Counted from the stretch's first letter, positions 35,327 to 46,099 are shown. The stretch is DNA of 64,000 nt from Cristatella mucedo (GCA_009760855.2 WPIO01000002.1:2772501-2836500); one strand, 5' to 3'. Numbers and translations are program-made. The notes: a model not told the origin generated them from the sequence alone.

Positions 35327-35719
35327 TTACGTCGACTTGGCTGCGGCCGCTGGCTTGTCCGACTTCTTGGGCAGAAGCACGGCCTGGATGTTGGGCAGCA
35401 CACCGCCCTGCGCTATCGTCACGCCAGCCAGCAGCTTGTTCAGCTCCTCGTCGTTGCGCACGGCCAGCTGCAGGTGGCGCGGCACGATTCTCGTCTTCTT
35501 ATTGTCGCGCGCCGCGTTGCCGGCCAGCTCCAGCACCTCGGCCGCCAGATACTCCATCACGGCCGCCAGGTACACGGGCGCTCCGGCTCCCACGCGCTCC
35601 GCGTAGTTACCCTTGCGCAGCAGCCTGTGAATTCTGCCGACCGGAAACTGCAGTCCGGCGCGCGACGACCTCGACTTGGACTTGCCAGCCGCCTTGCCTC
35701 CCTTGCCACGACCTGTCAT
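35327..35719 (-). CDS. H2A: Histone H2A, copy 2
   Basis: 130 codons. The protein is identical to copy 1 at 16914-17306 and the DNA differs at only a few positions. Canonical S-phase H2A without an H2A.X-type SQ tail. It is divergent from H2B copy 2. The duplicated unit runs from about 35258 to 36400, matching about 16845 to 17980 in the same orientation, 18.4 kb away. Conservation of coding and promoter sequence suggests recent duplication or gene conversion. Confidence 0.97.
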   Translation of the reverse strand: MTGRGKGGKAAGKSKSRSSRAGLQFPVGRIHRLLRKGNYAERVGAGAPVYLAAVMEYLAAEVLELAGNAARDNKKTRIVPRHLQLAVRNDEELNKLLAGVTIAQGGVLPNIQAVLLPKKSDKPAAAAKST

Positions 35720-35972
35720 TTTCTCAGCAGACGATAAGTGTCGAATAAAGTAGCGTCTACATTCCCAGAAGTACTTATAGCCCTAGCGTGGCAACAATGC
35801 AGGCCAATCAGAATATTGCGTAGTCGCTACTTTGGTACAGTGACCAATGAACGATGAGCCCGCCCGATTACAACCGGTGAGTAGCCAGTAACCCTGATTT
35901 GCATACATCTTGGTATATATACGCCGCCGCCGCATATCGGTAAAGGCACGCACATTCTCGTCTGAGACTACT
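35720..35972. promoter_or_regulatory. Bidirectional H2A/H2B promoter 2
   Basis: Nearly the same as promoter 1: octamer ATTTGCAT at 35897-35904, TATATATA at 35914-35921 towards H2B, a mirrored TATAAG towards H2A near 35776-35781, and CCAAT boxes at about 35804 and 35844. Confidence 0.85.
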
Positions 35973-36350
35973 ATGCCGCCGAAGGTGAGTTCGAAGGGAG
36001 CCAAGAAGGCGGGCAAGGCGAAGGCCGCCGCGGGCGCAGCCGCCGACAAGAAGAAGAAGAAGCGTAGGAGGAAGGAGAGCTACGGCATCTACATCTACAA
36101 GGTGCTGAAGCAGGTGCACCCGGACACGGGCATCTCGAGCAAGGCCATGAGCATCATGAACTCGTTCGTGAACGACATCTTCGAGCGCATCGCGGCCGAG
36201 GCTTCGCGTCTATCGCACTACAACAAGCGATCGACGATCACGAGCCGCGAGGTGCAGACGGCAGTGCGTCTGCTGCTGCCCGGCGAGCTGGCCAAGCACG
36301 CCGTGTCGGAAGGCACAAAGGCCGTGACCAAGTACACGAGCTCCAAGTAG
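35973..36350 (+). CDS. H2B: Histone H2B, copy 2
   Basis: 125 residues. It matches copy 1 except for one added AAG (Lys) in the KKKKK-RRRK patch of the tail. The start ATG is chosen by homology (MPPKVSSKG); in-frame codons upstream to 35910 lie in the promoter and 5' UTR. The stem-loop follows 26 bp after the stop. Fold and C-terminus (AVTKYTSSK) are intact. Confidence 0.97.
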   Translation: MPPKVSSKGAKKAGKAKAAAGAAADKKKKKRRRKESYGIYIYKVLKQVHPDTGISSKAMSIMNSFVNDIFERIAAEASRLSHYNKRSTITSREVQTAVRLLLPGELAKHAVSEGTKAVTKYTSSK

Positions 36351-36376
36351 ATGACAGCAAGTCGCCGCTTAACAAC

Positions 36377-36392
36377 GGTCCTTTTTAGGGCC
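36377..36392 (+). terminator. Histone 3' stem-loop of H2B copy 2
   Basis: GGTCCT-TTTT-AGGGCC. One C-G pair of copy 1 is a U-G wobble here, so the stem still forms. Confidence 0.9.
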
Positions 36393-36399
36393 ACCAATT

Positions 36400-36900
36400 A
36401 ATTACTAAGAGAAGTCTAGTCAGCCGAAATTCTACATTTGCTTAATTTTGCCTGAGAAATATTCTGTCAAATGATTTAGTGAAACGCTGATGTGTGTGCA
36501 AAATACGCAACGACCATCCACGTATAAACGTGATTTTCCCTCATGGCTGTGAACCTTACACCGATTCAAACCAGTTCTTTTTGCCCAGTAAAAAAAAGTT
36601 TAATCCTGACGGTGAGGAACGTCAGCCCTGAGGTAAAAGTGTTCATTTACTATCTAATTAGAGTGACGTAGCAGAATAAATGCTATTAATAAGCAACGCG
36701 TTTATAGGCGTGAAGAGATTACTAAGATGTCTTGCAAATATAAGTTTGAAGAGATTGTTTAAGTAGTTCAAATCTCAATGAGCTTCTATTTATTCATAGC
36801 GATAATAAGTGCCGTCCTCGTGAGTGTGAAAATGGTGTAGCTGATTCTTGGAAAAGCAAAACTGAATATGAGACAGAACGGGTAATTCCTAGGTTTTCCA
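36400..36900. other. Junction between histone pair 2 and the AT-rich element
   Basis: Composition falls from GC-rich to AT-rich through this stretch. I could not see a terminal inverted repeat marking the element border. Confidence 0.35.
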
Positions 36901-37049
36901 AAGATTATTATTACTGATTATGATGAAGACATAAGAGTTGGAGATACGATGATTGTTCTTTTTCCTTATTTAATTGCAGACACATGCGATGTCTACTACG
37001 CGTCAACGGAAAGTATTAGTTATTCGCCTATTTTAGCCACCTTCCCTTT

Positions 37050-37560
37050 TTTACTTGGAAAATGGAACATTTAATTGCGTTAGAGATGCAAATATTCAAG
37101 ATGTAATCAAAAATGTTAGGAGACATTTCGATTACTCACCACCTACCAGAGGTTATGTCTTACCTTACATGATAGTTTTGAAGGTTATCTAGAAAACATT
37201 CTAAACGTTATGAATGCCATTAAACTATTCCCAAACTCCCAACGCGATTACCTAATAGTTGCTAATGGACATTCCTATGAAGTCAATCCACCTGATACAC
37301 ACATTGTAACTAATGTTTTCGACTCTACTACTGATTACAATCGTATAGTTGATTAATACTTCTCTAGATTGCCAGACTTGTTTCCATCAAGTACCGTGAT
37401 TTCTTTTGTGACAAAAAATCAACGCCACTTCTTCGTTACACTGACGAAATTTTTTCTTTTTCTAAAGATTTTTCCATCGATTCATTTGCAATTAGCAGTG
37501 AAGAATATGATGAACACGAAGATAACTAACCTAAGAGACGAATTTGCTTAGAAAAAAGTA
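37050..37560 (+). pseudogene. Polinton remnant: unidentified coding segment
   Basis: Protein-like text in at least two frames (for example YSPPTRGYVLPYM near 37135-37170 and YRDFFCDKKSTP near 37395-37430), interrupted by stops and frame changes. I do not recognise the family. By position it could be a structural gene of the element. Confidence 0.4.
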
Positions 37561-37789
37561 TACCTACCTTACAGCTGAAAGCGACAGGGTTAGATCTTAT
37601 TTAAAGAAAGTTACATTAGCTTCAAATATATTTCAATTCTTAGTCATCTTTACGTGTTCATACCGCGATATCAGTTCTTACTAGAATGAAGTGTGTGAAA
37701 TTCGTCATATTTCCGTAGTTTTAGCTGGTGTAGGTTCTCGCATAGATTCAGCGAATAGCGTCATTTGACAAACAGAGAAACAAAAAAAT

Positions 37790-37930
37790 TCACATTTTTT
37801 TAAGAACTTATCGTTGGAAACTAATTTTATCAACGCTCTATCCGATGATGAGGTCACTCAAGATGAGTTACAGCAAATAGTCATTGGTGGAATGAATTCC
37901 GAAAGAATCAATGTGTTTGAGCACGTTTAA
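37790..37930 (+). pseudogene. Polinton remnant: short acidic coding segment
   Basis: A frame containing FINALSDDEVTQDELQQ ends at a TAA near 37930. It has no upstream start in frame, so only a C-terminal piece is visible. Family unknown. Confidence 0.35.
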
Positions 37931-38229
37931 CACTTCTCTTACAAAGCTTCTCTTAACGTTATTTACCGAATATCTAATTTTTTATCTTTCATAAACATTC
38001 CTTACTATTGTATAAACAGTCCACGAATAATTTGCACAAACTGCTCTTCTCTTTCCGCTTTCTCCCTCCCCATGTTCTAACAAGTATCTAACAGTTGTTC
38101 CTAATTCTATAGCTTTCTCATCTTTATATTCTGGTTTAGTTATCTTTACTTTTCCATTTTTTATCGCGTCTTACCGGTTTCTTACCAATCGTCATAGTTT
38201 AGCTTTTATTTTTATCAAGTAATCTATTA

Positions 38230-38780
38230 CTTTTGGCAAGTTCTTTACCCGCTCTCCATTTCTTTCAACATTTCCTGCTTCCAACTCTTTTTCATAAGAA
38301 TACTCATTTGAATATTCTCTCAGCAACACATGAATATTCTCTCAGCAACAGCGTTACTCATTCTCTCAAGCATCGCAACATTCTTACTAGTTACCGCTTC
38401 TCTAATCATCGCATTACGTTTTTCCATTTCCTTTTTAAATACCCTTTTAAACTTTGATCAAGACTCTACAGTCATTCCCCTTGGCCACTTGAGTTTACTT
38501 TTTGAGTAGGTGCTTCTTATAGTTTTACTCACATCTCTAGCAGTCTTTGTCTTTAATGGTCTAGCATATTTATATCTACTCACCCGATCAATAGCACATA
38601 ATGCATACTTATAACCTTTATCATTCGGTAGGTAAAATATACCCGTTTGATGCTGATCATTGGGTCTGGTAACGTTGAAGAAACCGCTAGGAATTTTTCT
38701 AGATCTACTTTTGAATACTTGACTGATGGCAGCATTCTTATCATGTTCTCCATATCTTTTTCATTCATTTAGTGCTTTTA
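38230..38780 (-). pseudogene. Polinton integrase remnant (retroviral-type DDE)
   Basis: On the - strand, broken frames show the integrase core order. An AIDRVSRYKYARPL-like string carries the first catalytic Asp near 38560-38600. A SKFKRVFKK string follows immediately after an in-frame TGA where the second Asp region is expected (near 38450). An AMLERMSN string carries the Glu position near 38380. A 22-bp tandem duplication near 38310-38352 adds a further shift. It would join element DNA to the host chromosome; this copy cannot. Confidence 0.65.
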
Positions 38781-38789
38781 AATATATTC

Positions 38790-39005
38790 CTTCTATTTAA
38801 TACAATCATAATAATTATAATTATATTTTTATAATTATAATAATGCATAATAATATATGATTTTGATTTGAACGTTATGCAAAGTAGATTTAAAGTATCT
38901 AGAAATGTATGAGCTACTGAATGCTACGAATCCAGAATTAGTTTGCATCAGTTTTCAACCTTCAATCATAAGACCATACACGATTATGTGTTCTTACTTC
39001 GATTA
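38790..39005. other. AT-palindromic spacer in the Polinton
   Basis: Highly AT-rich with imperfect palindromes of ATAATTATAATTATA type near 38806-38845. Possibly an intergenic promoter region between - and + strand genes. Confidence 0.35.
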
Positions 39006-39009
39006 GGAT

Positions 39010-39180
39010 GAGAATGAAATCCAACTTTGCGAGCGATGTTAAAGTGTGCATTAAGTGTGACGAATTGCTTTAAAAGATTTATTCAAAGACGTCTGATATT
39101 TATAAAGATAAAAAAGAATGTAAAACATGCATTCATTGTTTGGGGAATGTACACACTTCAAATATATGACAAATTATTCT
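39010..39180 (+). pseudogene. Polinton remnant: small Cys-rich (zinc-ribbon-like) frame
   Basis: A + strand frame with KVCIKCDELL, one in-frame TAA, then KKECKTCIHCLG. This gives CxxC ... CxxCxxC spacing like a short zinc ribbon. Too short and damaged to name. Confidence 0.35.
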
Positions 39181-39339
39181 AAACTAACTGTGAATGCACT
39201 CTATTCATCAAACAAACATGGTCAGATCTCTTTTACAATATAGTTGAATTGATGATTATGATCTTTAACACTACTAGATATAAAAAGAGTATCACAAAGT
39301 TTAGGGAAATATCTTTTCTAATATTTCACCTATTTAGGT

Positions 39340-40200
39340 TATTAGGAGACCGAAATTTGTCTTCCAGTACCACTAATAGCTTTAAAACGAGCCTGAATAA
39401 TAGATAACATTGTTTGGTATCTCTATCCTCCATTAACATTAATCATCCTAATATCATCAGAAGGTAATGTGATACTCAATTTTTGTGACAAAGGCACGCA
39501 TTCATTACTTCCGACTACATGTAAAGAAATGATTATTATAGGAGGTTTATCAATGGTTGGCCAAGTGAAGCTAGCAAAGAGGCATTTGCCCTTGCAGCGA
39601 AGTTCCAGATAATGACAGAACTAATAATTCGCTAACTCTTCTACCATTAGCAGTATGAGTATACAACTTTTTGGCAGCATCATTGGGATTGGTAGAATTC
39701 GTCACATTTTTTATCTTATTGTTGCCCATGTTTAGGTCATATTCTACCTGAACGGACCTTTGAATTGTATATCGTTTCATAGCTCTATATGTAAGGCAAA
39801 AGTTATCACCCAGAGTGGAAGGATTGGTAGAAGATAAATTTCAATTAATTGAAGTTATAGCTGGTCCTCCAATATTCAAATCTCCAGTCATAGCGTCGCC
39901 AGCTTTATTAAATTTAGAATTCATTTTCACAACCAAATCGTTAGCATTAATAGCAGCGCCAACATTGGTTTATCTTTTACCTTAGCAATCAATTGTAGAT
40001 GCAGTAGTCGTAATGGATAATCTTGGAAAGTTTTTATCCGCATAACTTTTATTCAAAGCAGCCCCAGGATTGACTAGATTCTTCATATTTACAACTCTAT
40101 TGCCTTTCATATCCAAATCTGTGTAACTCATACCGCAAATACTGGCAATATAATTAATTTCGTAAGCATTCTATGTTAGAAATTTAAACTTTGGCTTTAA
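39340..40200 (-). pseudogene. Polinton remnant: phage tail-fibre-like repeat protein
   Basis: On the - strand three or more imperfect repeats follow the phage tail-fibre plan: YDLNMGNNKIKNVTNSTNP at about 39670-39740, NKAGDAMTGDLNIGGPAI at about 39855-39915, and TDLDMKGNRVVNM at about 40080-40120. Each is followed by an NP..AA..K-type linker. Stops (TGA, TAA) fall between repeats. In phages such repeats form receptor-binding fibres; the role in this element is inference. The open part starting with ATG at 39780 is 69 codons. Confidence 0.6.
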
Positions 40201-40860
40201 CTTTAACTTCTTTTACTAATGGTACTAGTCTCTTAAATCTATCTTTATCGGGTTCTCTGACTATTAGTATGCATATTTTTAACGTAAAATTTAATAACGT
40301 ATCTTTTTCCTTTCTTATTATTGAATTTGCTATGCTCAGAAATTAGACGAAACTCGAAATCATAATGCCTCTCATCCTTGAGAAAGTATAAAAATAGGAA
40401 TTTAGTGATTAGAACGTTAATATCTTCTTCTGGGCGTATTCTAACTTTAGCTTTACTTTTAGCAATATAATCTTCAGGTTTTATGAAAGCAATCTAGCCT
40501 GGGATACGTATTTCAAATTCGAACAATAAACATTCTTCTATTTCTAATACGGACAATCCTACCAAGCATTGCGCTTCATGTCGTAGGAGTATTTCGCATT
40601 CGATTAAGCGTCTAAGCAGTAGGCATTTTATTTCTATCAGTTTCGTAGAATATCCATTCTAGATCGTGCATCAAGACTAAAACGAAAGCATTCATATTTA
40701 GAGAAGCAGTCATTAGCGTTAGCTATGATATTTTTAAATTTAATTTCTCGGAACCTTGCGACTATTGATTCAAACGTTTTCCCAAAAAGTAAGGGAGCTC
40801 TTAATTCTAAAGGTTGACTGCTTATATATTCCTCATATTTTCTGCATACCATTTCTTAAA
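40200..40860 (-). pseudogene. Polinton remnant: unidentified Lys/Glu-rich segment
   Basis: On the - strand a 71-codon frame (40637-40852, beginning MVCRKYEEYISSQ) and further broken protein-like text down to 40200. I do not recognise the family. Confidence 0.35.
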
Positions 40861-40986
40861 TCATTTTTTCATTGACTTTTACATTTCTGAATATTGTACC
40901 ATCACCTAATATCTAATGTACTCAATATCCACCCAATATTTAATTTCATAAACACAAACCTAAATATAACCTCAAACATAAACTCC

Positions 40987-41028
40987 AATGGAGCAAGGTA
41001 GTGATGAGTATCACTACCTTGCTCCATT
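40987..41028. terminator. Perfect 19-bp hairpin at a Polinton gene end
   Basis: AATGGAGCAAGGTAGTGAT, loop GAGT, then the exact reverse complement. It lies 4 bp past the stop of the - strand frame 41032-41271, as a transcript-end hairpin would. It is undamaged while the neighbours are broken. Confidence 0.6.
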
Positions 41029-41031
41029 TAT

Positions 41032-41271
41032 CTATAATAAAAAGCAGTTTATTGATCGATTGGAATTTGAACTTTGGGTGGTTTTAATTATAGATGGGTC
41101 TTTCACAAAGCGTAATGTTCCAATGTGAGCCTTAGCGATTCCATCACCGAATATCGAAGTTCTTCCCGTCCCAATCGCGTAAATAGGGGCGTTGGATGGC
41201 AGTAGCATGATGGCCCTTGTGTTCACATCCGCAGACCTTGTGAGGATTGGAAGAGGAGGCAAGTTACTCAT
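41032..41271 (-). CDS. Small intact ORF of the Polinton, function unknown
   Basis: 79 codons from ATG (MSNLPPLPILTRSADVNTRA) to a stop (SNRSINCFLL). It is the only undamaged frame with a clean start in this part of the element. No signal peptide, membrane segment or known motif is seen. The 19-bp hairpin lies directly downstream, and the polymerase gene is upstream on the same strand. It could be a virion or accessory protein; I do not recognise it. Survival by chance is possible at this length. Confidence 0.45.
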   Translation of the reverse strand: MSNLPPLPILTRSADVNTRAIMLLPSNAPIYAIGTGRTSIFGDGIAKAHIGTLRFVKDPSIIKTTQSSNSNRSINCFLL

Positions 41272-41579
41272 TCTATATTTTAAACTAAAACTTTTTTACA
41301 TTTAAATTTTACAAATGCTGTCCTACTCTCTATGAAATTTTTATTGAAAATCGTTCTGTAGAAAAATCTTGGATGTATCTTCTTTTCTCAACCAATGCTT
41401 CTTCTTTAGCTGGATCCTTGTTGAACGACTCAATTTTCTTTTTTCCTCTAACGTTTTCCTTAGTCTAAACAAGGAAAGCATTGTTGGGAAACTTGCAGAA
41501 GTTTTTCTCAAAGTCATTCTTAGAGCTTTTCCTCATCTTAGTTTTGTTTTCAATGGGGGGTTTAAAAAATCTCTTTGAT

Positions 41580-44500
41580 TGAACTCCAATATCCTATGAA
41601 CTTTATGTCAATCATATCCACATTCTAGACAAAACTGCAAGTTGCAAAAATGAATTACATATCTAGTCTTTGGAGTTAAGTCTAACAGACGAATATTATT
41701 TTCTTTGTCTCGTAACCCTCTTTTGTGAAATTCTTCTATCATTCAGAACATTATTCATTTCTAACTATCCTCTTAGTAGAAAATAGTGGATAATCAGAAT
41801 AGTGCTCGTGATTATCCTTATTGCAGCAAATGTCTACCTCTAAGAAATATTCTTTAGGGAAATCCTCAATAAACTTTATTATCTTATCTAATTTCTTACT
41901 TATCCCTTTTTTAGATAAGAACTTGAATCCGCCAGTAGATAGATATTGAGACATTGCCAATCCGTAAAGATTAGTAGCATTGAAGTATTAATATAATAAT
42001 AATAATAATGCACTTGATAAAGCGCCCTCAGAGAACTTAATCTCTCTCTAGGCGCTTTACATTTTCTGCAAAGGGAAATGCAATTGAATGGTGAGTAAAA
42101 TCATGCTTGATAAACAAGCAAAATGAATAACGTGGTTAGGGGTGACATGCGCAGGGTCAGCATGCAAATATTATAGCCATAACTTTAATTTGTTCTCATC
42201 ACAGTCATGAAAATATTCATTATTAGCCGTTACATGTCTACTTGAACTTGATGCATGCCTCCTCTAATAGCCTTCTCGATGAAATTATGATGCTCAAAAT
42301 TCTTTAAGTAGTTCTAGAACAACTTCAGTATACCTTAAACCAGTTTCCTAAGCCGTGAGAGGAGTTGTTAGAAAGTGAGCTGGAGATATCTGTTATGCTA
42401 GTGCATCAAGTTTCTAAACGCTTGTAATACATCAGCTAGCAACAAAACATCTAAAGTTAAATGTAAGTCATGATAAACATTCATATATGTAATGTTGAGT
42501 GCGTTCCAAAATCTTTTGAGCGTGCTTAAATTCATCCTCACTCATTCCCTTTCCATCCAAAGATAAATAAAACGATTCAATAATTGGTAACTTTTCTTCT
42601 TTAAACCTTTCATATCCAGTCATGTACTGATATAAGTATATTCCCTTTCTAGTTAGTAACTGAAACTTGGATTCTTCATAGTTTTTAAACTGAGATCTAG
42701 TTACTAGAAACGTACTGCCAGATAATCTAAGATTCTTTGCATGATCATCTAAGGCACCATTCATCATCTGCATCGAGTCACTGAAAGTAAGTTTCCTAAT
42801 GTCAGTACGTGTCAGCTACTTCTCCATGTTGTTAGCATTCATGACGTTCCTTTTCAACCCAGTATTTCCTAACTCTTGAACAATCGAGTGAGAGTCTTAC
42901 ATGCGAAGATTATGAATGAACATTTGTAACTTATATCTTTCTATCTCAACTTAGTATTTAAGGTAACAAGCGGTCTGAGCAGGTCCACTGTACGTTTCCA
43001 GTTAAGTGACAGCGATCTAAAACTGTATCACCATTCAACTTGTCCTCACATATGTGGAACGCGTTACTGTCTTCATACGATTCCCTTTCTTCCACACTCA
43101 TCGATCTTTTATCGAATACCCCATACTTCTCGTATAGCTCGATAAGCTCTTACTTAGTTTTTCAATCTCTTCCATAAGGCTAACTAGAATTCCCTTAACA
43201 CGAGCAGGCCCTCTGAATAGCTCACAATTTCTTGCTTCTCCTTCAGGATTAACTATAACGTAAAAACTAGAGCGTGGAATTGTTCTCTTGTCAGATATAT
43301 CTTTCTTTTAATACTGCTAAAAATAAGCATTAAAAATCTACATAAGCAACACGTGGAGCTTTCAGCATCTTTGAATATTCCCTAAACTTTACTAAATCTT
43401 CAGTACCATCCTTCTTATCTGAGCTGTTGGCATCTTAACTGCTACACCAATATCATTCTCAGTCTCGCAATCAGTGTGATGAGATTCTAAAGAGTGCGTA
43501 AAAAAGTGATTAAAACCAGATCAAACGCTTCTTCCAGAAATAATTTTTTCCTCCGCTTTTTACTTTTCCAGTCCTACATAAGGCATTGAAGTTAACGATT
43601 AAAGCAAAGTGGGATATAGTGCAATCTTCATTTTGGTAAAGTAATAAGTCAACATGATGTTCCTCTCTTGCATAAAATGCTCAGGTGATTGACCATTCCG
43701 ACGAATGTACTCATACACGTTAATGCTTATATTAAATAGATCAGCTAACTTTGAAATGTTTTTAACTCTAAGAGTGCCATAATTGCCATTCTCTACTGAA
43801 AATAACCTATCCAAAGCAGGCTTTAAATAATAATATTCGTCATCTAATACATTTTCAAGATTTTTATATACTCCCTACATGATTCTCTCTCCGATTAAAT
43901 TCTCTAAGAATGCACTACATAGCACTTCGATTATCATTTAGGTTCTTAACATTAATGACTACCTTCTCACTAGCTAGAGCAGCAGTAACGGTAACCAACC
44001 ACTTCCAGATTGGCAATAGAATTGAGTAAACTTTGCATAAAGGCTATTAATACCAACTATTCTACAAATCGGAAATCTTTTCATTCAATTCTTCAATCCT
44101 ATAATCTAGCACTTCAAAATGTCTGTAAATTGTTTGCTTAACGTTAGAATTACGATTTAAAATTATTGGTAACTCACTGTATAACTTTTTATCAAATGAG
44201 CCTCCGTTACTTCTACTACCATCAAAAACTCAATACTTATGTGTTCATTTACAATTGACTTGACAATTTGCACCAAAGGTGCTGTTACCATTGTTATTAG
44301 ATTGTTAATCTACATCGCTGCGTGAAAAACCATTATATTCGTAATCGATCCCTCTTTCAATAGTAGTCTCACTTCTTAAGAACCAACCAATACCATCTAC
44401 CTTTGCATTCTTCTAGTCTCTCGTTCATAAGATGAAGTACGAGCAGCCTTTGAAGTGGAAGTGTTAGCAACACTGAGAGACTTCACTTTAACACACAGCT

Positions 44501-44600
44501 TATCTAAATCAGAATGATGCTTTGAATACGCTGGTAAAATACCAGTTGCTTTTTTAATATCTTTCATAACTGTCTTTGCAAAGACATACTACTTCTCGTC
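41580..44600 (-). pseudogene. Polinton protein-primed DNA polymerase B, broken
   Basis: Pieces in the order of the Polinton polymerase, read on the - strand. 43599-43814 (VKNISKLADLFNISINVYEY) resembles the region before the exonuclease. 42468-42773 carries the FQLLTRKGIYLYQYM segment and a SEDEFKHAQKI segment. 41751-41960 has FLEVDICCNKDNHEHYSDYPL, the palm-region text. Stops, shifts and a LINE A tail (41990-42175) separate them. The N-terminal part near 44000-44600 is only faintly coding. The enzyme would replicate the element from a protein primer; this copy cannot. Confidence 0.7.
41990..42175 (-). mobile_element. LINE A 3' end inserted in the Polinton polymerase
   Basis: (AAT)n, then the family tail (TAAAGCGCCCTCAGAGAACT, CTAGGCGCTTTACA) and the GGTGACATGCGCAGGGTCAG text. 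Polymerase-like sequence lies on both sides. Confidence 0.8.
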
Positions 44601-44623
44601 AACGTTTCTCTTTGCAAGACTTT

Positions 44624-44760
44624 GAGTGCTAGTCTGTTGGCTACCGAATGCGTACCGAAAGCCACTTAGGCTGTGAGTGCGCTATATACAAAACTCTCCT
44701 GCGTAACACCCACACGGTCTTTATGACTTGGTGGAGTTACTGACGGAGATACATTACATT
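44624..44760 (+). mobile_element. LINE B 3' end at the right edge of the Polinton
   Basis: TCTGTTGGCTACCGAATGCG through GTGGAGTTACTGACGGAGAT, ending ACATTACATT. Matches 23378-23634 and 57480-57630. Confidence 0.75.
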
Positions 44761-44764
44761 AGAC

Positions 44765-45060
44765 CTTAGGTGAGTCAGGGGGTCATGTGGTGCTATGCCG
44801 CTGTGAGTTCAGGCCTTTGGGAGCGTTTAAACTGACGGCACGGTCTCTGAAGGATTTGAGATCTGTCGGGGGGGGGGGCGCTGCTAAACGGTCAGAGTCA
44901 ATTGAGCTGTTAGTAGGATGGATAGTCTGTACCCAGCAGCCAGGAGCAAGAGAATGAAGGTACTTGAAACTGGGAGACCGAACCTCGAAGTCGATGGTTA
45001 TGGACACCCAGTGCAGGTCGGTGAGAAGTGGCGACTATACTAATATTTAACGACAGAAAA
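44765..45060 (-). mobile_element. LINE A RT C-terminal fragment
   Basis: The - strand frame 44783-45007 carries FKYLHSLAP ... SFRDRAVSLNAPKGLNS, the family's RT C-terminal region, with a poly-G slip near 44868-44880. Confidence 0.6.
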
Positions 45061-45870
45061 TCCTAGCTGGTGCATTCTGTACCAACTATTTGCATCATAC
45101 TGCAAAAGTATGCAGACCCCCAAATGCTGGGTTGCACAGGTCCAGACGAGTCGTCACATAAGCATGGACCTTCTTTATTGGAGCATCCTTACGTAAGCAG
45201 AGCCGAGTTGCACTGTTTCGTAGCCGGAAGCGGGCAGACTTTGCTGCAGGTTTAATCCGATATATTTTGAAGGATCATTTCCGAACCGGGCAACCGAACC
45301 GGCCAGACTCGCTAAGCAGCACGTGTGCAAATGTTGAAGGTCCGAGCAGGGCAAGCCCGTACCTTTATAGCAGTACGTAAAGTAAGCAATGCGAAGCATC
45401 CGACCTCGTAGCGTGCGTCCAGGTAGAGTTCACTTTAGCGCAAGCAAAATTAAAATAGTCGTGGCCACCACCCTCTGCCCGAGGCCGCAAGGATCCCTAG
45501 TCACGCGACAGCTACTGCTGCTGCTACAGGATAGCAGCACCCTGTAAGGACTCGGTAGGCGCCGCTTGCACTGGGCCAGTAAAGTGGATGTACACGGCAG
45601 CGCCAAACGTCTTAAAGAGGATGTTGTAATGCCAGGCAGCAGGAAGGGCAATGCGTCCTGTCGTCCTCGGGAGTTGAATCCGGAGAGAGACAGAGAGAAA
45701 GAGGCAAGAATCGCTACGCTTAGTCGCCATTAGTCAGGTCTCCCGAAGTGCAGCCAACCGACGACGAAGCGTAAGAAAAGTGCATGAACCATGTGACTGC
45801 ACAAAAAAAGCATCCGTCGCGAGAAAGGCGCGCTAGAGAGGTCACCGCGGCTGCCCCTTTAGGATCACGA
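45060..45870. other. Stretch without recognised gene
   Basis: No coding exon or repeat family that I can support. Confidence 0.35.
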
Positions 45871-45879
45871 GCGACAATG

Positions 45880-46003
45880 CCTTGCCTCGGTCTTTGTTGC
45901 CAGTTGTAAGATGCTCGCACTTTGCGATCCAGGCCGCGGGTTCGAGTCCTGCAGCTGGCAAATTCTGCATTGCGCTCCGCAAGCGGAAGTAATAGCCGCC
46001 AAC
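45880..46003 (+). mobile_element. SINE-2-like diverged copy
   Basis: Box B GGGTTCGAGTCC is followed by GCGCTCCGCAAGCGGAAGTA and ATAGCCGCCAAC, parallel to the SINE-2 second module. Box A is unclear. Confidence 0.55.
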
Positions 46004-46095
46004 GTTATAATAATAATGATAAGAATAAAAACAACAGTGATAAATCTGTTGGAGCACCCTCGGAGAATTCGATCTTTCTAGGGACTTTACATTTG
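46003..46095 (-). mobile_element. LINE A / SINE-1 type tail fragment
   Basis: An (AAT)n-like tract, then GAGCACCCTCGGAGAATTCG and CTAGGGACTTTACATTTG, the mirrored family tail. Confidence 0.6.
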
Positions 46096-46099
46096 CTCT

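Larger units (their letters stand above)
36900..44620. mobile_element. Decayed Maverick/Polinton (adintovirus-like) element
   Basis: An AT-rich block of about 7.7 kb in a GC-rich neighbourhood holds remnants of a Polinton gene set. On the - strand are a retroviral-type integrase (38230-38780), tail-fibre-like repeats (39340-40200) and a protein-primed family B DNA polymerase (41580-44600). On the + strand are unidentified coding remnants (37050-37930). Polymerase plus integrase together are diagnostic of Polintons. All large genes are broken by stops of all three types, frameshifts and a LINE A tail at 41990-42175. Borders are approximate. No capsid, ATPase or protease gene was recognised with confidence. 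Confidence 0.75.

Noticed and set aside
36900-44620. Alternative genetic code with reassigned stops in the AT-rich element
   Set aside because: TAA, TAG and TGA all interrupt the genes and frameshifts are present too, so decay explains it better than recoding.
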